Notes: generated by a model not told the origin, from the sequence alone. A stretch of DNA of 64,000 nt from Liolophura sinensis (GCF_032854445.1 NC_088299.1:5867001-5931000), one strand, 5' to 3'. Counted from the first letter of the stretch, positions 1 through 10,025 are shown. Numbers and translations: made by a program.

Positions 1-1003
1 ACGTACAGTTCTACAGACAGTTCAACAACAACAACATAAAAAAACATACACATCAGTATTACCGGTCTTTAAAAGTTTCCAGTTCACCTTTGCACCCCAA
101 GGAACGTATTCCAGGAGATCCAACGTAAAGACCATAGGATAAACACACAATTCACACAAGTCACAAATTGTCCCAGTCAGGTACTTCGCTAGGTTAGCGA
201 ACGCGAACACAGTACACAGGTTACACAGAACTGGAACAGTCAAGCCTTTGAATGACGTCACACCCGCAGAGCACAACATAGGGTAAATCCAGGCATGGAG
301 GTATAATCCACTTTAGAACAGTCACAGCTCCCGCAGAAACTCACAAACGAGCCGTTCAGAGACGTAGAGTAATGTCACCTTGTGGCAGAACGAACGTCCT
401 TTGCAAAACTGAAAACTTCAGATTAGAGTCCGTGACGAACTTGTCGGTCAGGTGAGGTCAGCGTGTTAAACAAATTACACAGTCAACACTGTATAATCAT
501 AATAAAGATCCGAACACCAATAAACGTGACTTCCGCAGAAATTCACTTAAACCAGACATCAGTACAACTGTGGTACACAAACGGTGCCGGCATAGAAATC
601 TGCCCTCCCAAACGAAACTGGCATCACCAGCTCATATCAATATAATGGACTCGATACGAGAGCGCCGCACACTCTCCTGGCTCTCAGTGGATGCAGCAAA
701 AATACCTCCCCTCTGCACAGAAAACACGGCTTATATACGTTCCAGGTGGATTCAACTATTCTTAAACACAGAATTAACAGCCAATGAAATAAACGAAGCA
801 TTGAACAAGGTGCTTTCGATCCGGTCCGCGCTGTACACATATAACAGGGCCTGTTATGTTTTCACAAAGGTCCGCAGAATAACAGTAGATGAAAACGTTA
901 AATAGTCATACATAACACCGCATGTAGTAACACAAAGTAACCGATGTAAATCACCCGCATCTTTCAAACAAAATGTTTAAGCGACATATTCTTGAATACG
1001 GCG
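1..1003. other. Non-coding A/C-rich stretch, possibly retrotransposon leader
   Basis: No gene is recognised. The plus strand is rich in A and C and poor in G over most of the interval. The heptamer CCGCAGA recurs at 264, 331, 533 and 872. The gag-like block of a dead gypsy element starts directly to the right, so this may be remnant LTR or leader, but no LTR ends or primer-binding site were identified. Confidence 0.3.
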
Positions 1004-1007
1004 TAAA

Positions 1008-1310
1008 ATGGCGGACAATGGTCAACCCATGATCACGGTGGTAAGGGAAACTAGGCATCTAAAAAATCCAGCCCTTCGTTCTCACTCCTGACCAGACAGC
1101 AACTGGTAAAACATGGGAAGAATGGTATTGAGTAACAGAACGAGAGCTTAGGTACTTCAAAATATCAAAACCATTTGATAAAAAAGACGCAAGGATAATT
1201 TATGGAGATATAGAAATAGCAAAACTGAGCAAAAGTTTACCAGATGCAAAGGGACGAATTGAACATACAGTATGAGAAGCTAAGGAAAAAGCTTCACGCC
1301 TCAGAAATAT
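1008..1310 (+). pseudogene. Ty3/gypsy-type retrotransposon gag remnant
   Basis: The frame around 1072-1260 encodes a string resembling gag proteins of animal Ty3/gypsy elements, including GKTWEEW and ELRYFKISKPFDKKDA followed by SKSLPD. It is interrupted by an in-frame TGA, by further stops and by at least two frameshifts. An ATG at 1008 in another phase may be the original start. The copy is dead. It is a transposon relic, with no envelope gene seen. Confidence 0.65.
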
Positions 1311-1365
1311 AGAAACCATGCAAAATGCATTTTTCTACAAAAGAAAATGGCATCTTCGAAGAGGT

Positions 1366-1464
1366 CTGGACCCCTTCATAAATGTCGTTTGCCATTCCTT
1401 GATCAATCCACTCCCCTAGTGGTTTTTCTAGGTAGTAAGGTACAGGTCTAGGTTTCTGTGTAAC
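1366..1464 (-). pseudogene. Gypsy reverse-transcriptase N-terminal block, inverted
   Basis: Read on the minus strand, this block gives KPRPVPYYLEKPL and then EWIDQG, the segment that precedes the reverse-transcriptase palm in many animal gypsy elements. Its orientation is opposite to the gag block on its left and the palm block on its right, although its place in the order is correct. It is open for 61 codons but has no intact continuation. Confidence 0.65.
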
Positions 1465-1538
1465 TGCGTACACCACTCGTTTTACAGTCTAAAGGAAGAT
1501 ACACCATATGACCATACGTCATGTACAGGCGCCAATCA

Positions 1539-1690
1539 GATTTCATACACAAGTTCCACGATCGTACGGTTTTTCTCCAAACTGGACCTGAAACAGGGAT
1601 ACCACCAACTTACACGGGGTAATGGTTGCAACTTTCATCACAATGTGGGGAAATATTCGTAAAAAGAAATTCATATTTGAGGTATCTGTA
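1539..1690 (+). pseudogene. Gypsy reverse-transcriptase core remnant
   Basis: The plus strand encodes FHDRTV, then after a one-base shift in a T run FSKLDLKQGYHQL, and after another shift ATFITMWGN. These are the first conserved blocks of a Ty3/gypsy reverse transcriptase. The catalytic YxDD box is not found downstream, and the element is cut off near 1700. It is an inactive fragment. Confidence 0.8.
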
Positions 1691-1772
1691 AATAGCCAGT
1701 CTTTCACGTATGTGCGTGTCATTAAATGTCACGTATTATGACGTCATTTAGTCAGCTGCTGCGCAGGAAACC

Positions 1773-1840
1773 GATACTCGTGGGTTTCTCCACGGCTCTG
1801 CCCAGTTACGGCATAAAACAGGAATCAAATAGATAAATGT
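1773..1840 (+). mobile_element. SINE-A tail fragment
   Basis: Only the 3' part is present: the CGTGGGTTTCTCC and GGCTCTGCCC blocks, then a diverged ACGGCATAAAACA and an AAATAGATAAAT tail. The middle is deleted. Confidence 0.6.
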
Positions 1841-2630
1841 TAAATAAATTCCCAAAAGAATAGCTCAGAAAGGTTGCTCTTATTTGGGCTGTGCTATTTT
1901 TCTCAAACATCATATAAGTACCAGCATTTGCGTGTTGAGTAATTCTCGACCAGTGATGTCTAATTAATAAATTGCAATTAAGATGAATTTTTAACCAAAT
2001 TCCGCGGAAGCCATGGTGGTGGGGGATTGTAGCTATTTATAGCCAGTTCAGATGACTCAAGTCACAAAAAATGTAATATATTCTGTTTTTATTTGTTCAT
2101 CTCATATTATGTAGATAACCTTAGCTGTTTACGCTGTTATATGTGTTTGTGAATGCATCACAACAGAAATCCAAAATTTCGGGTGATGTTTTAATTATGG
2201 AGGATGAGGGAGACAACTCTTATGTCAAACAGACTTGCTTTGTACCAATATGGTTTACCTCCCTTGTATGACAACGTTTGAGTCGTCTGATCAAGGCAAG
2301 TGAATACAAGAATATCCATCCGTTTATATAATGTGACTGATTGGCGCTGAACGTTCTTCTCCGGAATATTTGAATTGCACGACGATGGTAGGTTTTACAA
2401 TGTAGAGGTAGAAGAAAATAAAGTGACCTATGTTAATGCCCGACGTAAAGATTCTCGATGTAAGTGTCAAATAGGTAAAGCAGCTCATCCTTATATACAG
2501 GTACATGTAGTTTAAAATTCTTGCATTTCAGATCTACCACTTATGAGACGTAGGTTTAATGTTATTGTCAAAGATTCCCAATCTCTAGTGTAGTCTTGCA
2601 TGATGTTGGCTGGAGACCACTTGACATAAT

Positions 2631-2750
2631 TTATTTATTTACCGGCACGATTGGTGTTTTCAAGTATATTTTACTTACACGACTGAGGCCAGCATTATGG
2701 TGGGAGGAAACCGTACAAAGCCCGGGGGAAACCCACAATCATCATTAGGT
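2631..2750 (-). mobile_element. SINE-A, 5'-truncated, with target-site duplication
   Basis: The tail lies at the left (TTATTTATTT) and the body continues through CCAGCATTATGGTGGGAGG and CCCGGGGGAAACCCAC. The tRNA-derived head is missing. The 13-bp word CACTTGACATAAT occurs at 2618-2630 and again at 2751-2763, bracketing the element exactly. This is the mark of target-primed insertion of an already truncated copy. Confidence 0.88.
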
Positions 2751-2979
2751 CACTTGACATAATATCAGATATGTCACACGGAATTGTTCATTCGGCTTCA
2801 GTGACGTTCCAGTGGACACTCTTCACCCATACAGCAGGCCACCATTGCATATAAAGTGCACAGGCCTTGGATATAGCGCTCAGCAATAACCAAGTGAATA
2901 AATATCGCCACCCACAGCCTCCGTAACAATTATGCACCAAGAAAACACTCCACGCAGAACAATGAAATCAACATTCCAA

Positions 2980-3894
2980 TTTCGATACAAAAAACATTTA
3001 TTGCAGGATTTACAAATGTACACTTCATACACAATGTCCATCAACAAAAGTTTTGTTTATTGATACAGTTTCCGAATGTATGTTCGCAAAACTTCTTGGA
3101 TCGCACATATTCGCGTGTAACAAGACCCATCATTTGTACTAGTTTTTTTCAGGCAAAATGGAAAAATTAATCACTTTCTGAATCAACATAAAATCCATGT
3201 AAAAACAGTAAAAACAAAACCAAAGGATAAAAACAACAAAGAAATCCGCTAATCATCCGAACAAGGTGGGCCCTACATGTAACACTAATAAAAATACAAA
3301 AGTAAAAACTAAGTATAATTTTACAAATTAAATTTGATTAGCTGTAAACCAAGCTGAACGCAATAAGCAGGCATTTAAAAGAGTGTAAAATCTCTTCATT
3401 TGCATAAAAGTAATAAAAACATGTCTTCAGACAGATATGAATTAGAATAAAAGAAAAAACAACCATATTTTGATGTTCATGTCACACTATATTTATACAT
3501 TTATTTATTGTGTTCGTGTCATCTCGAACTACTGTTCACTGAAACACTAAAGGTCGAAAAAATTAAAATATTAAAAATGTATATATATACAAATATACAC
3601 CTGTAGGCCCTTTATAAAAATATATATATATATACTAAAGTGACCCTCTTGTTTAGTTATCCGAAACATTATACATCTTCTATATTGTACAACGTATATA
3701 ACACAGAAATACTTTTTAAAAAGTAACAATATTGATAAAACCCATACATTCATAAACATGTTTAATTCTTATCAATGACATGAGCTGGAATACAATTCGT
3801 CAGTGATAAACGCTGTGCAATTATATTGCTCGACAAAACAAGAGATCTTCTGATGGATGACAACTCGTCATCGTCTGGTCTCCACGCGCTCGTG
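2980..3894 (-). CDS. Possible last exon and 3' UTR of the cytochrome b5-domain gene (tentative)
   Basis: A candidate acceptor (TTCTGTATTTGCAG) ends at 3895. Read in phase 0, as required after exon 2, it gives eight residues (HERVETRR) and then TGA at 3870-3868. The following roughly 870 bases on the minus strand are T-rich and end near an AATAAA at 3002-2997, as a 3' UTR might. That would make a protein of about 105 residues without a membrane anchor. The evidence is only splice-site shape, phase and a poly(A) hexamer. The real continuation could instead lie beyond the left edge of the window. Confidence 0.25.
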
Positions 3895-4280
3895 CTGCAA
3901 ATACAGAATGGGAAAATGTAGACAAGTATGGCCATTGGAACAGGCCTTGAGGTATGAACAACTGCCCATGTTGCAAGTCAGAGTGGCCATAATTTTGTTG
4001 AAAATGAACAAAACTGCAAAACTCAAACCTGATTTGTAACTTGTCATACTGAAGGCACATATACACCTTCATCAATATAACAGTTTTGACGAAACGTTCG
4101 GAAAACTGTCCAAAACCAGGTTAAAAACGACGGTAATATTATCAAAAATGGTCGCAACGCCCAGAAACTCGAACTTGAACTAAAACTCATGTAAGGTCAA
4201 ACCATAGTACTAAGCTTCATGTCCATATGATGAACCGGGAAAACCATTTACGTCTGACTAGCGGACTGAAAGACGAGGTG

Positions 4281-4535
4281 GGGGGCCTCCGTAGCCTGGT
4301 GGTTAGCGTGCTGGCACAGTACAATGATTACGGACCCTATCACCAATGCTATCGCTGTGAGTTCAAGTCAAGTTCATGCTGGCTTCCTCTCCTGCTGTAC
4401 ATGAGAACGTCTGCCATCCCATGGTCGTGGGCTTCCCTCGGGCTCTAACCGGTTTCTTCACAGCATATTGCTGACCGCCGTCGTATAAGTGAAATGTTCT
4501 AAACGGTGTAAAACATCGATGAAATAAATAAATAT
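4281..4535 (+). mobile_element. SINE-A, full length
   Basis: The tRNA-derived head starts GGGGGCCTCCGTAGCC, with an A-box-like segment near 4292 and a B box (GAGTTCAAGTC) near 4359. The body contains CATGCTGGCTTCCTCTCC and GACCGCCGTCGTATAAGTG. The tail is AAATAAATAAATA. Confidence 0.9.
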
Positions 4536-4822
4536 AGTGAGCGAGTGCTTGGGGTTTAACGTGGTACTTAACAACTTTTCAGTCATATGACGATGAAGGA
4601 ATCCTTGGAGTGCATGTAATATGCCCCCTTGTTGCAGGACGGATTTCTACAGCTCACTGAGGCGCCTTACCGAAGGCAAGTAAGTCGCCCCTCCCGAGCC
4701 ATTATAATGATACAGGTCAAACAGTCGTTGCACTATCCCCTTCATGCTAAACGCCGAGGGAGGAAGTTACAACCGCTCCCAAAGCGGAAGCTCTACCAAT
4801 TGTGCTATGGGGGCCGATAAAA
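4536..4822 (-). mobile_element. SINE-B, near full length
   Basis: The left edge is the tail (GTGAGCGAGTGCTTGGGGTT as read on plus), followed by CAGTCATATGACGATGAAGG and the GCAGGACGGATTTC block. On the minus strand the right end is a tRNA-like head beginning GGCCCCCATAGCACAATTGG, which contains an A-box match. Confidence 0.85.
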
Positions 4823-4848
4823 TGAAAGACGAGGTGTAAATCTGTACT

Positions 4849-4878
4849 GCCCTCCCCCCACCCCCACCCCCCACCCAC
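4849..4878 (-). other. G-quadruplex-prone tract
   Basis: The plus strand carries runs of C separated by single bases (for example CCCTCCCCCC and ACCCCCACCCCCC). The minus strand therefore has at least four G runs with very short loops. It lies in the intron or flank of the b5-domain gene. Confidence 0.6.
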
Positions 4879-4951
4879 AAGTAGCGGTATAGAGGACTAA
4901 TACGATGAAATCACATCAAAGGTCACGCCTTGATAAAAGTTATCTCATTAC

Positions 4952-5080
4952 CTCAACCAGGAAGCCAATATGGTATTGTTCCAGTATTTCGTGTGCCAAT
5001 CTTGAATGACCTTTCTCCTCGAAGGTAACAGTGACGTCACGTCCGGCGTTTTCTAAGATAATATCTGTACCCCCTGGATG
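4952..5080 (-). CDS. Cytochrome b5-domain protein, coding exon 2
   Basis: This 129-bp exon supplies 43 codons, residues 55-97 of the gene model. It starts with HPGG, the first heme-ligand motif (H55), and contains GHS with the second ligand (H79). The 24-residue spacing equals that of the two heme histidines in vertebrate b5 (39 and 63). Acidic core residues (FEEKG) and the closing YHIGFL complete the fold, so the heme-binding core is intact. The acceptor is ATTTTGCAG immediately before CAT, and the donor is GAG|GTAATG at 4951-4946; both junctions are phase 0. Downstream exons must lie below 4946. A SINE pair fills 4281-4822 of the following intron. The short-protein and multi-domain alternatives remain open. 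Confidence 0.9.
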
Positions 5081-5514
5081 CTGCAAAATATAACATTAGT
5101 AATCGCCTAGATTATTCATACATGCAGGGTAAAGGTAAGCTAAATTATGGCATACATAAAAGTCTTTACCAGTCTGCTTTCAACATTCAGGGAGGTCATG
5201 AACTCATTTTTAAATTCCAAATCTAAATTTGAAAAATTATTTATTTATTTGTAACTCTGCGTTAAGAGACCATAAAAACATGCGTCCAACATAAAGGATT
5301 TTATGCTAAAAGAGTAATACAGACAAACAAGATATATATATATAAAATATACATTTCAATGTATAATGTCACTGAAGATATACGTCAGTTGAAATAGGGT
5401 AATCAAGTTTAGAATAGAAATGTCTACATGCATGTAGACTGATCTACAAAAGGGACTGCCTAATAAAAATATGTAAATTCTTATATTTAAATGCGCGCAT
5501 GTATGCTTTGGGTT

Positions 5515-5575
5515 TAGCGTGAAACCCAAGTTTGATCCCAGACACTCCCAACTTCGAGGAGGATTGCATTTAAAT
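5515..5575 (-). mobile_element. SINE-B head fragment
   Basis: The minus strand reads TTGGGAGTGTCTGGGATCAA, the B-box part of a SINE-B-type tRNA head. The remainder is not recognisable. Confidence 0.4.
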
Positions 5576-5851
5576 GAAATGAAATCATTGTAGTCATCAA
5601 GTATAAATCTGAACGTCAAAATCTGGTAACTATAAAGCAATGCTTTTGGCAACATTGTACATATACACGTACATGTATGTGACTGTGCTTTTTTTGTGTG
5701 ACTTTGTTTATGTTAAGATGGTAAACTACAGCTATTAGTGCTGATAAAACCTTGCAGGAAACAAACGAGATAACAGCTTAATCTTCATTTTCTACGTTAC
5801 TCCTGATTCCCAGTGCTTTAGCGCGCTGCCTGAATCTCCCGTGCAGCGTGT

Positions 5852-5857
5852 ACTTGC
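5852..5857 (-). other. Non-canonical GC splice donor
   Basis: The exon ends CAG and the intron begins GCAAGT. This is a GC-AG intron with an otherwise optimal match to U1 snRNA. The intron runs from 5857 down to 5081 (777 bp) and ends in TTTTGCAG. A GT in the first two intron bases is absent, yet the join restores the expected domain in frame. Confidence 0.75.
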
Positions 5858-6019
5858 CTGCTCTAGGAACGCCGTGACATCATAAACCCTATCTCTGAAG
5901 ACAATCCAGCAGGAGGTATGGTCACAGTGTTGTTTCACTTCCTTCATGGAGTAGCAAGTCACCTGATCAGTATTGGGCAGGAAGTTTAACCTGGCCTCTG
6001 TCAACGTCTGTACCGCCAT
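5858..6019 (-). CDS. Cytochrome b5-domain protein, coding exon 1
   Basis: This exon encodes the first 54 residues of a cytochrome b5 heme-binding domain protein, a small electron carrier that passes electrons from a reductase to lipid-modifying or other oxidases. The ATG at 6019 opens the frame. Residues 23-28 (YSMKEV) begin the domain, W38 follows, and residues 45-54 (VYDVTAFLEQ) match the strand and helix just before the heme-binding HPGG motif. The exon stops exactly where HPGG should begin and is followed by GCAAGT, a GC-type splice donor. HPGG is the first codon group of the next exon at 5080, in phase 0. An AG lies directly upstream of the ATG, so an upstream 5' UTR exon is possible. 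Whether this is plain microsomal b5 or the N-terminus of a fusion such as fatty acid 2-hydroxylase cannot be decided here. Confidence 0.88.
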
Positions 6020-6074
6020 CTGTATCGCAAAAGGGTAACCCTGGACTTATTTCAAACGTTGTATTGAATAACCT

Positions 6075-6350
6075 GTGTGGAAAGAGAATAAACACATTAT
6101 AATAAAGGTAACATGAGCGAAAAACGTAACGGGACAGAGATCAAAGAACCTGCGTGAAAAATAGAGCAAAAACACATTACGATGTTCACAAAATGGACGA
6201 AGAGCTGAAACGAGACAGAGCTTGACCAACCTGCGCTGAAACAGAGTGAAAATCACAGTACGATTTACATAAATGAATGAACAACTGAAACGACAAAACT
6301 GAAATGAAAACGTCAGAGAAGAAAATCATAACAATTCAAAAACTTATGCA
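6075..6350. repeat. Degenerate tandem repeat, about 81-bp unit
   Basis: The motif CCTGCG with flanking GACAGAG and ACATTACGAT-like words recurs at 6149 and 6230, and traces extend to both sides. It lies just upstream of the first coding exon of the b5-domain gene. About three diverged units are visible. Confidence 0.5.
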
Positions 6351-7274
6351 CCAAAATACAAGAATCATGTCACATATGCTGAAAAGTTGCCATACACCCA
6401 ATCAAACTGATTATTTATCTAGCAAGAATGACAGGTGTTCATAACATGCGAAAGCCACAGTTACATATACAGTACATACGGTCATAGAAACAGCATTTAG
6501 AAAGTAAGTATAAAACTCACGTGAGTCGGATCTCGACAATTTCTAACTTCTGTGTTTATATACTGCCGTGATTCGCCAATATGCAATTCTTAATACAGTA
6601 AAGTGTACAATATTCGTTGAATTTCAGAGGGCCTACATATACAGCGTCCACGCTTTGACACAGAGTACATGGGTACTATAGTCTATTTCTTTTAGAGAGT
6701 CGCCTATTTTGGTAGCGAGTACTACTGATTTCACAGACAGCCGAATATAGGCAACTCTGTAGTAGAAATAGACCATAGGAATGTCCCAGCTGTTTAGCCT
6801 GCTATACAACCGCATGACAGCCTCAGTTATCAGGATTTAATTGTAACCATCAATACTTTATCCGTCTTTCATGTTTGCATGAGAGTGTAACACTTTGCAC
6901 AAGAGTCATGAACAGAAGACTCATCCAAGCATGAGCTACAGACAATAACACTCCAGCGTATCTCCCCTTAATTGTGTGTCTTTACACGTCTATACGCAAG
7001 ATTGAATGCAGTAATGTTACGTAATGACCATTAGCCGCATTTTTCAAAGGGTCCAAAGACAGGAAAAATTGTTTTCCCCATTCAGCGGTAACGTTGGTAA
7101 CGCGCAGAGGTTATGCCGAACGAGTTAATCTGGGCGTCAAAACCGACATTCGTATACCAGTCGTCAACAAAAAAGGACGTTACTGCATTATCAGCATTTA
7201 TATTTCCCTTGTCACAAAATATAAATAATTTCTCTGTCAGTAATTGTTTCTTTACTTTTTTATTCATTTGATGT
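6351..7274. other. No recognisable feature
   Basis: Only short unconvincing reading frames are seen on both strands. It could contain promoter or 5' UTR of the minus-strand b5-domain gene, but no core promoter element could be assigned. Confidence 0.4.
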
Positions 7275-7425
7275 TTTGTTTATTTTTTATATTCATTTGA
7301 TTGGTGCTTTACGCCGTATTCGAGAATATAAATATGCACTTATACTACGCCGGTCATCATCATGTAGCGAGGAAACTGGGCAGAGCCCTGGGGAATCTAC
7401 GACCATCCCGAGGTCGCTGTTGAGT
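7275..7425 (-). mobile_element. SINE-A, 5'-truncated
   Basis: The tail is at the left (TTCATTTGATTGGTGCTTTACG), followed by ACGCCGGTCATCATCATG and GGCAGAGCCCTGGGG. The copy is diverged and headless, and no clear target-site duplication is seen. Confidence 0.75.
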
Positions 7426-7752
7426 ACATAATCATTTTATCACGGGTGGGGTTTGGGAAGGGCCTGGGGTTGTCCAGGGTTTGGAAATCACACAGAAATA
7501 TCCACTTTTCGTTTCGAATAAAGTTGATTATAAGATGATTAACTTTCACTAAATATACAGTATTACCCATACGATATTTGAGCAATTTATACTGAAGTGT
7601 GTTAGCAATACATGCATTTCAAACTATGAAAGCTTCAAATTCATGTAACTGGAAATGGTCCATGCGCCTGAAACCAAAAAGTTAACGTTAAGAAAACACA
7701 AAAAAAACGATGCAAAATTAGACCACAGAGGTGCAAATACGGTCTTTAATAT

Positions 7753-8163
7753 CTTTTTTCGATTTTTTTTCTTTCAGAAGAAATGGGAATTTGAAAACAT
7801 TTTTGTATGATGGACCACCCCTTGGTATATATCATCTTTGCATTATAATCAGGGATGTTCTAATCAAGGATGTGATGCATGTGTAATAAATTTATTTCAA
7901 TGTAAATTTGTTGTTTATATCCATTCATAAATAATATTTTTGAATATACCAAACTAAAAATATGATCAAAATCCAAGTTGAAATCCAAGTTGACTGACAT
8001 GACCAAATTTTAGTGCAAGCATATTTATTAAACATGTGTTATATCCTAATCTATATCATTATTACTCAATGACTGCATATATCAAGAGGTGGCCCCAAAA
8101 ACCCGCCATATAAAATAAATTTTAAGCGTCTTTTTCTCTTTAAAGGAAAATCGAAAAAAAACA
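7753..8163. mobile_element. Long imperfect palindrome (MITE-like)
   Basis: The left arm starts TTTTTTCGATTTTTTTTC, continues GATGGACCACCCCTTGG and reaches GCATGTGTAATAAAT. The complement of the right arm reads TTTTTTTTCGATTTTCC, GGGGCCACCTCTTGATATAT and ACATGTTTAATAAAT. The arms are about 150 bp each with many mismatches, around an AT-rich centre. No transposase is present. Confidence 0.6.
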
Positions 8164-8404
8164 ACTAACTTTTCGCACTCTTTCATCTGAACTTAATCAT
8201 CTGAGTAATTGTTATGTTTTCCCCAGCTTGAAAGCAAAAAGAAGAGCAATCATGGTAAAATAATGACACGAAAAGCTCTAATCTCTCTCTAAAAAAAAAA
8301 ACACAAAAAAAACCAGGCAGGGTCAGAATAACACGAATACACGTAGTTACATGTACACGAATTTACCTCCACAGAAGTCGTCCATACTTAAAGCCCACTG
8401 TACT

Positions 8405-8890
8405 TTTAAGAGCACATAGCGAAATAATGACAAATACGTTGTTCTTGTATGAACGCATAAGGCAACAATGACAAATACCTTGTTCTTATATGAGCGCTTA
8501 AGGGGACAATGATAAATTCATTGTTCTTATATGAGCGCTTAAGGGGACAATGATAAATACATTGTTCTTGTATGAACGCATAAGGCAACAATGACAAATT
8601 CATTGTTCTTGTATGAACTCATAGCGCAACAATGACAGATACATTGCTCTTTTAGAGCGCATAAGGCAACAATGACAAATACTTTGCTCTTTTAGAGCGC
8701 ATAAGGTAAGAATGACAAATACTTTGTTCTTTTAGAGCGCATAAGGCAACAATGACACATACATTCTTCTTTTATGAACGCACAATTCAACAACGATACA
8801 TACATTGTTCTTTTAGAGCGCATACGCCAACAATGACAAATACATTGCATTTTACGTCCGCATAACACAACAATGCCAAATACGATATTT
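8405..8890. repeat. Minisatellite, 40-41-bp unit, about 12 copies
   Basis: The landmark GTTCTT (or GCTCTT) recurs at 8441, 8482, 8523, 8564, 8605, 8646, 8686, 8726, 8766 and 8807, giving steps of 40-41 bp. Each unit carries CAACAATGACAAATAC. The period is not a multiple of three, so the minus-strand reading frames across it are not coding. Confidence 0.92.
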
Positions 8891-9950
8891 TTTTTTAATA
8901 TATAACACAAACCGAATAATGTTACTTATGAACTGATAAGCCCATCATGTAAGCCAGCAAGACTATCATATCAAAACATACACATTTACCTGATCAAGTC
9001 CTTGCAGACACACACGTACACTTGAATGTGTAACGTTCTATCACGGTAAACTCTTTTGCGTTGTGGAGACTGTTACTTGTAGATATAAATCTGGTCTAGC
9101 GGAGATCACGTGACCTACATGGGTAAGTTTTAGAGCACACGTGATGACACCGTGAATTACGATTAATCTGCAGTAAAACTGATACAACAATCTTGTGATT
9201 GGTTTGACTGGTTAGTCCCTTTGAATTCAGACGGATTTTTTACTGTACGCTGCATCAGTGCTGTGTAAGTACAGTATAACTATAAACGGGCTCCACGATT
9301 TGAGATTTGTTCTCTCCCAGCTTACCTTATAATTAACTATACAAAAGATAAAGCATTTAATGCAGCAAAGTGCAAGGGTTACAGAAATGTAAACTTTTCA
9401 TGCTACATGAGCTTGCTGAGAAAATGCATAATGGCGTGCCTCGTGACACTGTCTATAGCATTAACTATGGATACCGCTCTCACATGCAACCTGTTTTAAT
9501 TTCTGTGCAATTGTTCGCTTCTACAGTCAGCCACATAAAGCACTAAATCATTTGCCATTTCTTTAGACAGTGAGGGTGGGTGCGGGTAGGGGGGGGGACT
9601 AATATGCACTAGTATGCAGCTTAAAACTTCCATTAGAGATAATAAACCTGCTCTAAGCTGTTTCGCTGAAATACTAACTTTACCCAGGCTATATTACCCA
9701 GACCCAGACTGATTAGTTGAAATACTAAATTTTTCCCAGACACAATAACGCGTACAGCGAATATGCGGCTTGTGACCTCGCCATGTGGATGATCGGTTTG
9801 AAAAATATAAAATAACTTACATTTATGGCCTAAACCTTGATTATCGAGGGTATTCAATTTGTTATCAAAGCACAAACGTAGTCTATTTTAATATCGGTGG
9901 TTCATTAACTTTGTCGGATACAGCTTTACAGATCTGAAAAAGTCTCTAAC
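8891..9950. other. No recognisable feature
   Basis: A G10 run lies near 9588-9597. There is a repeated block around 9660-9740, where TTTACCCAG and TTTTTCCCAG contexts occur about 65 bp apart. No gene or mobile element was recognised. Confidence 0.35.
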
Positions 9951-9954
9951 AAAA

Positions 9955-10025
9955 TGGACCGGTGAGCTGGATTCGAACTCTCTGCCACTAAAGTTAAGGC
10001 ATTCCGACAGAGTGCAAGTTTTCAG
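9955..10025 (-). mobile_element. tRNA-like SINE head fragment
   Basis: The minus strand has GAGAGTTCGAATCCAGC, a strong B-box match, followed by TCACCGG. No acceptor stem or complete cloverleaf can be drawn, so this is not a functional tRNA gene. Confidence 0.4.

Larger units (their letters stand above)
4267..4836. mobile_element. Two-SINE composite bracketed by one 14-bp duplication
   Basis: A SINE-A (+) at 4281-4535 and a SINE-B (-) at about 4536-4822 abut tail to tail. The same 14-bp word, TGAAAGACGAGGTG, stands at 4267-4280 to the left of the first and at 4823-4836 to the right of the second. No duplication is visible between them. Either SINE-A inserted exactly at the tail edge of an older SINE-B, or the pair integrated in one event. 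The composite lies in the intron or 3' flank of the cytochrome b5-domain gene. Confidence 0.8.

Noticed and set aside
3571-3759. Hydrophobic minus-strand frame as a membrane anchor for the b5-domain protein
   Set aside because: The nearest acceptor (TTGTATTCCAG near 3790) read in the required phase gives a stop after about 23 residues, with no hydrophobic helix. It more likely lies in a 3' UTR.
8405-8890. Regular direct repeats that could be mistaken for a CRISPR array
   Set aside because: Units are contiguous with no unique spacers, and the surrounding DNA is that of an animal genome. The same applies to the arrays at 20.9, 50.2 and 55.3 kb.
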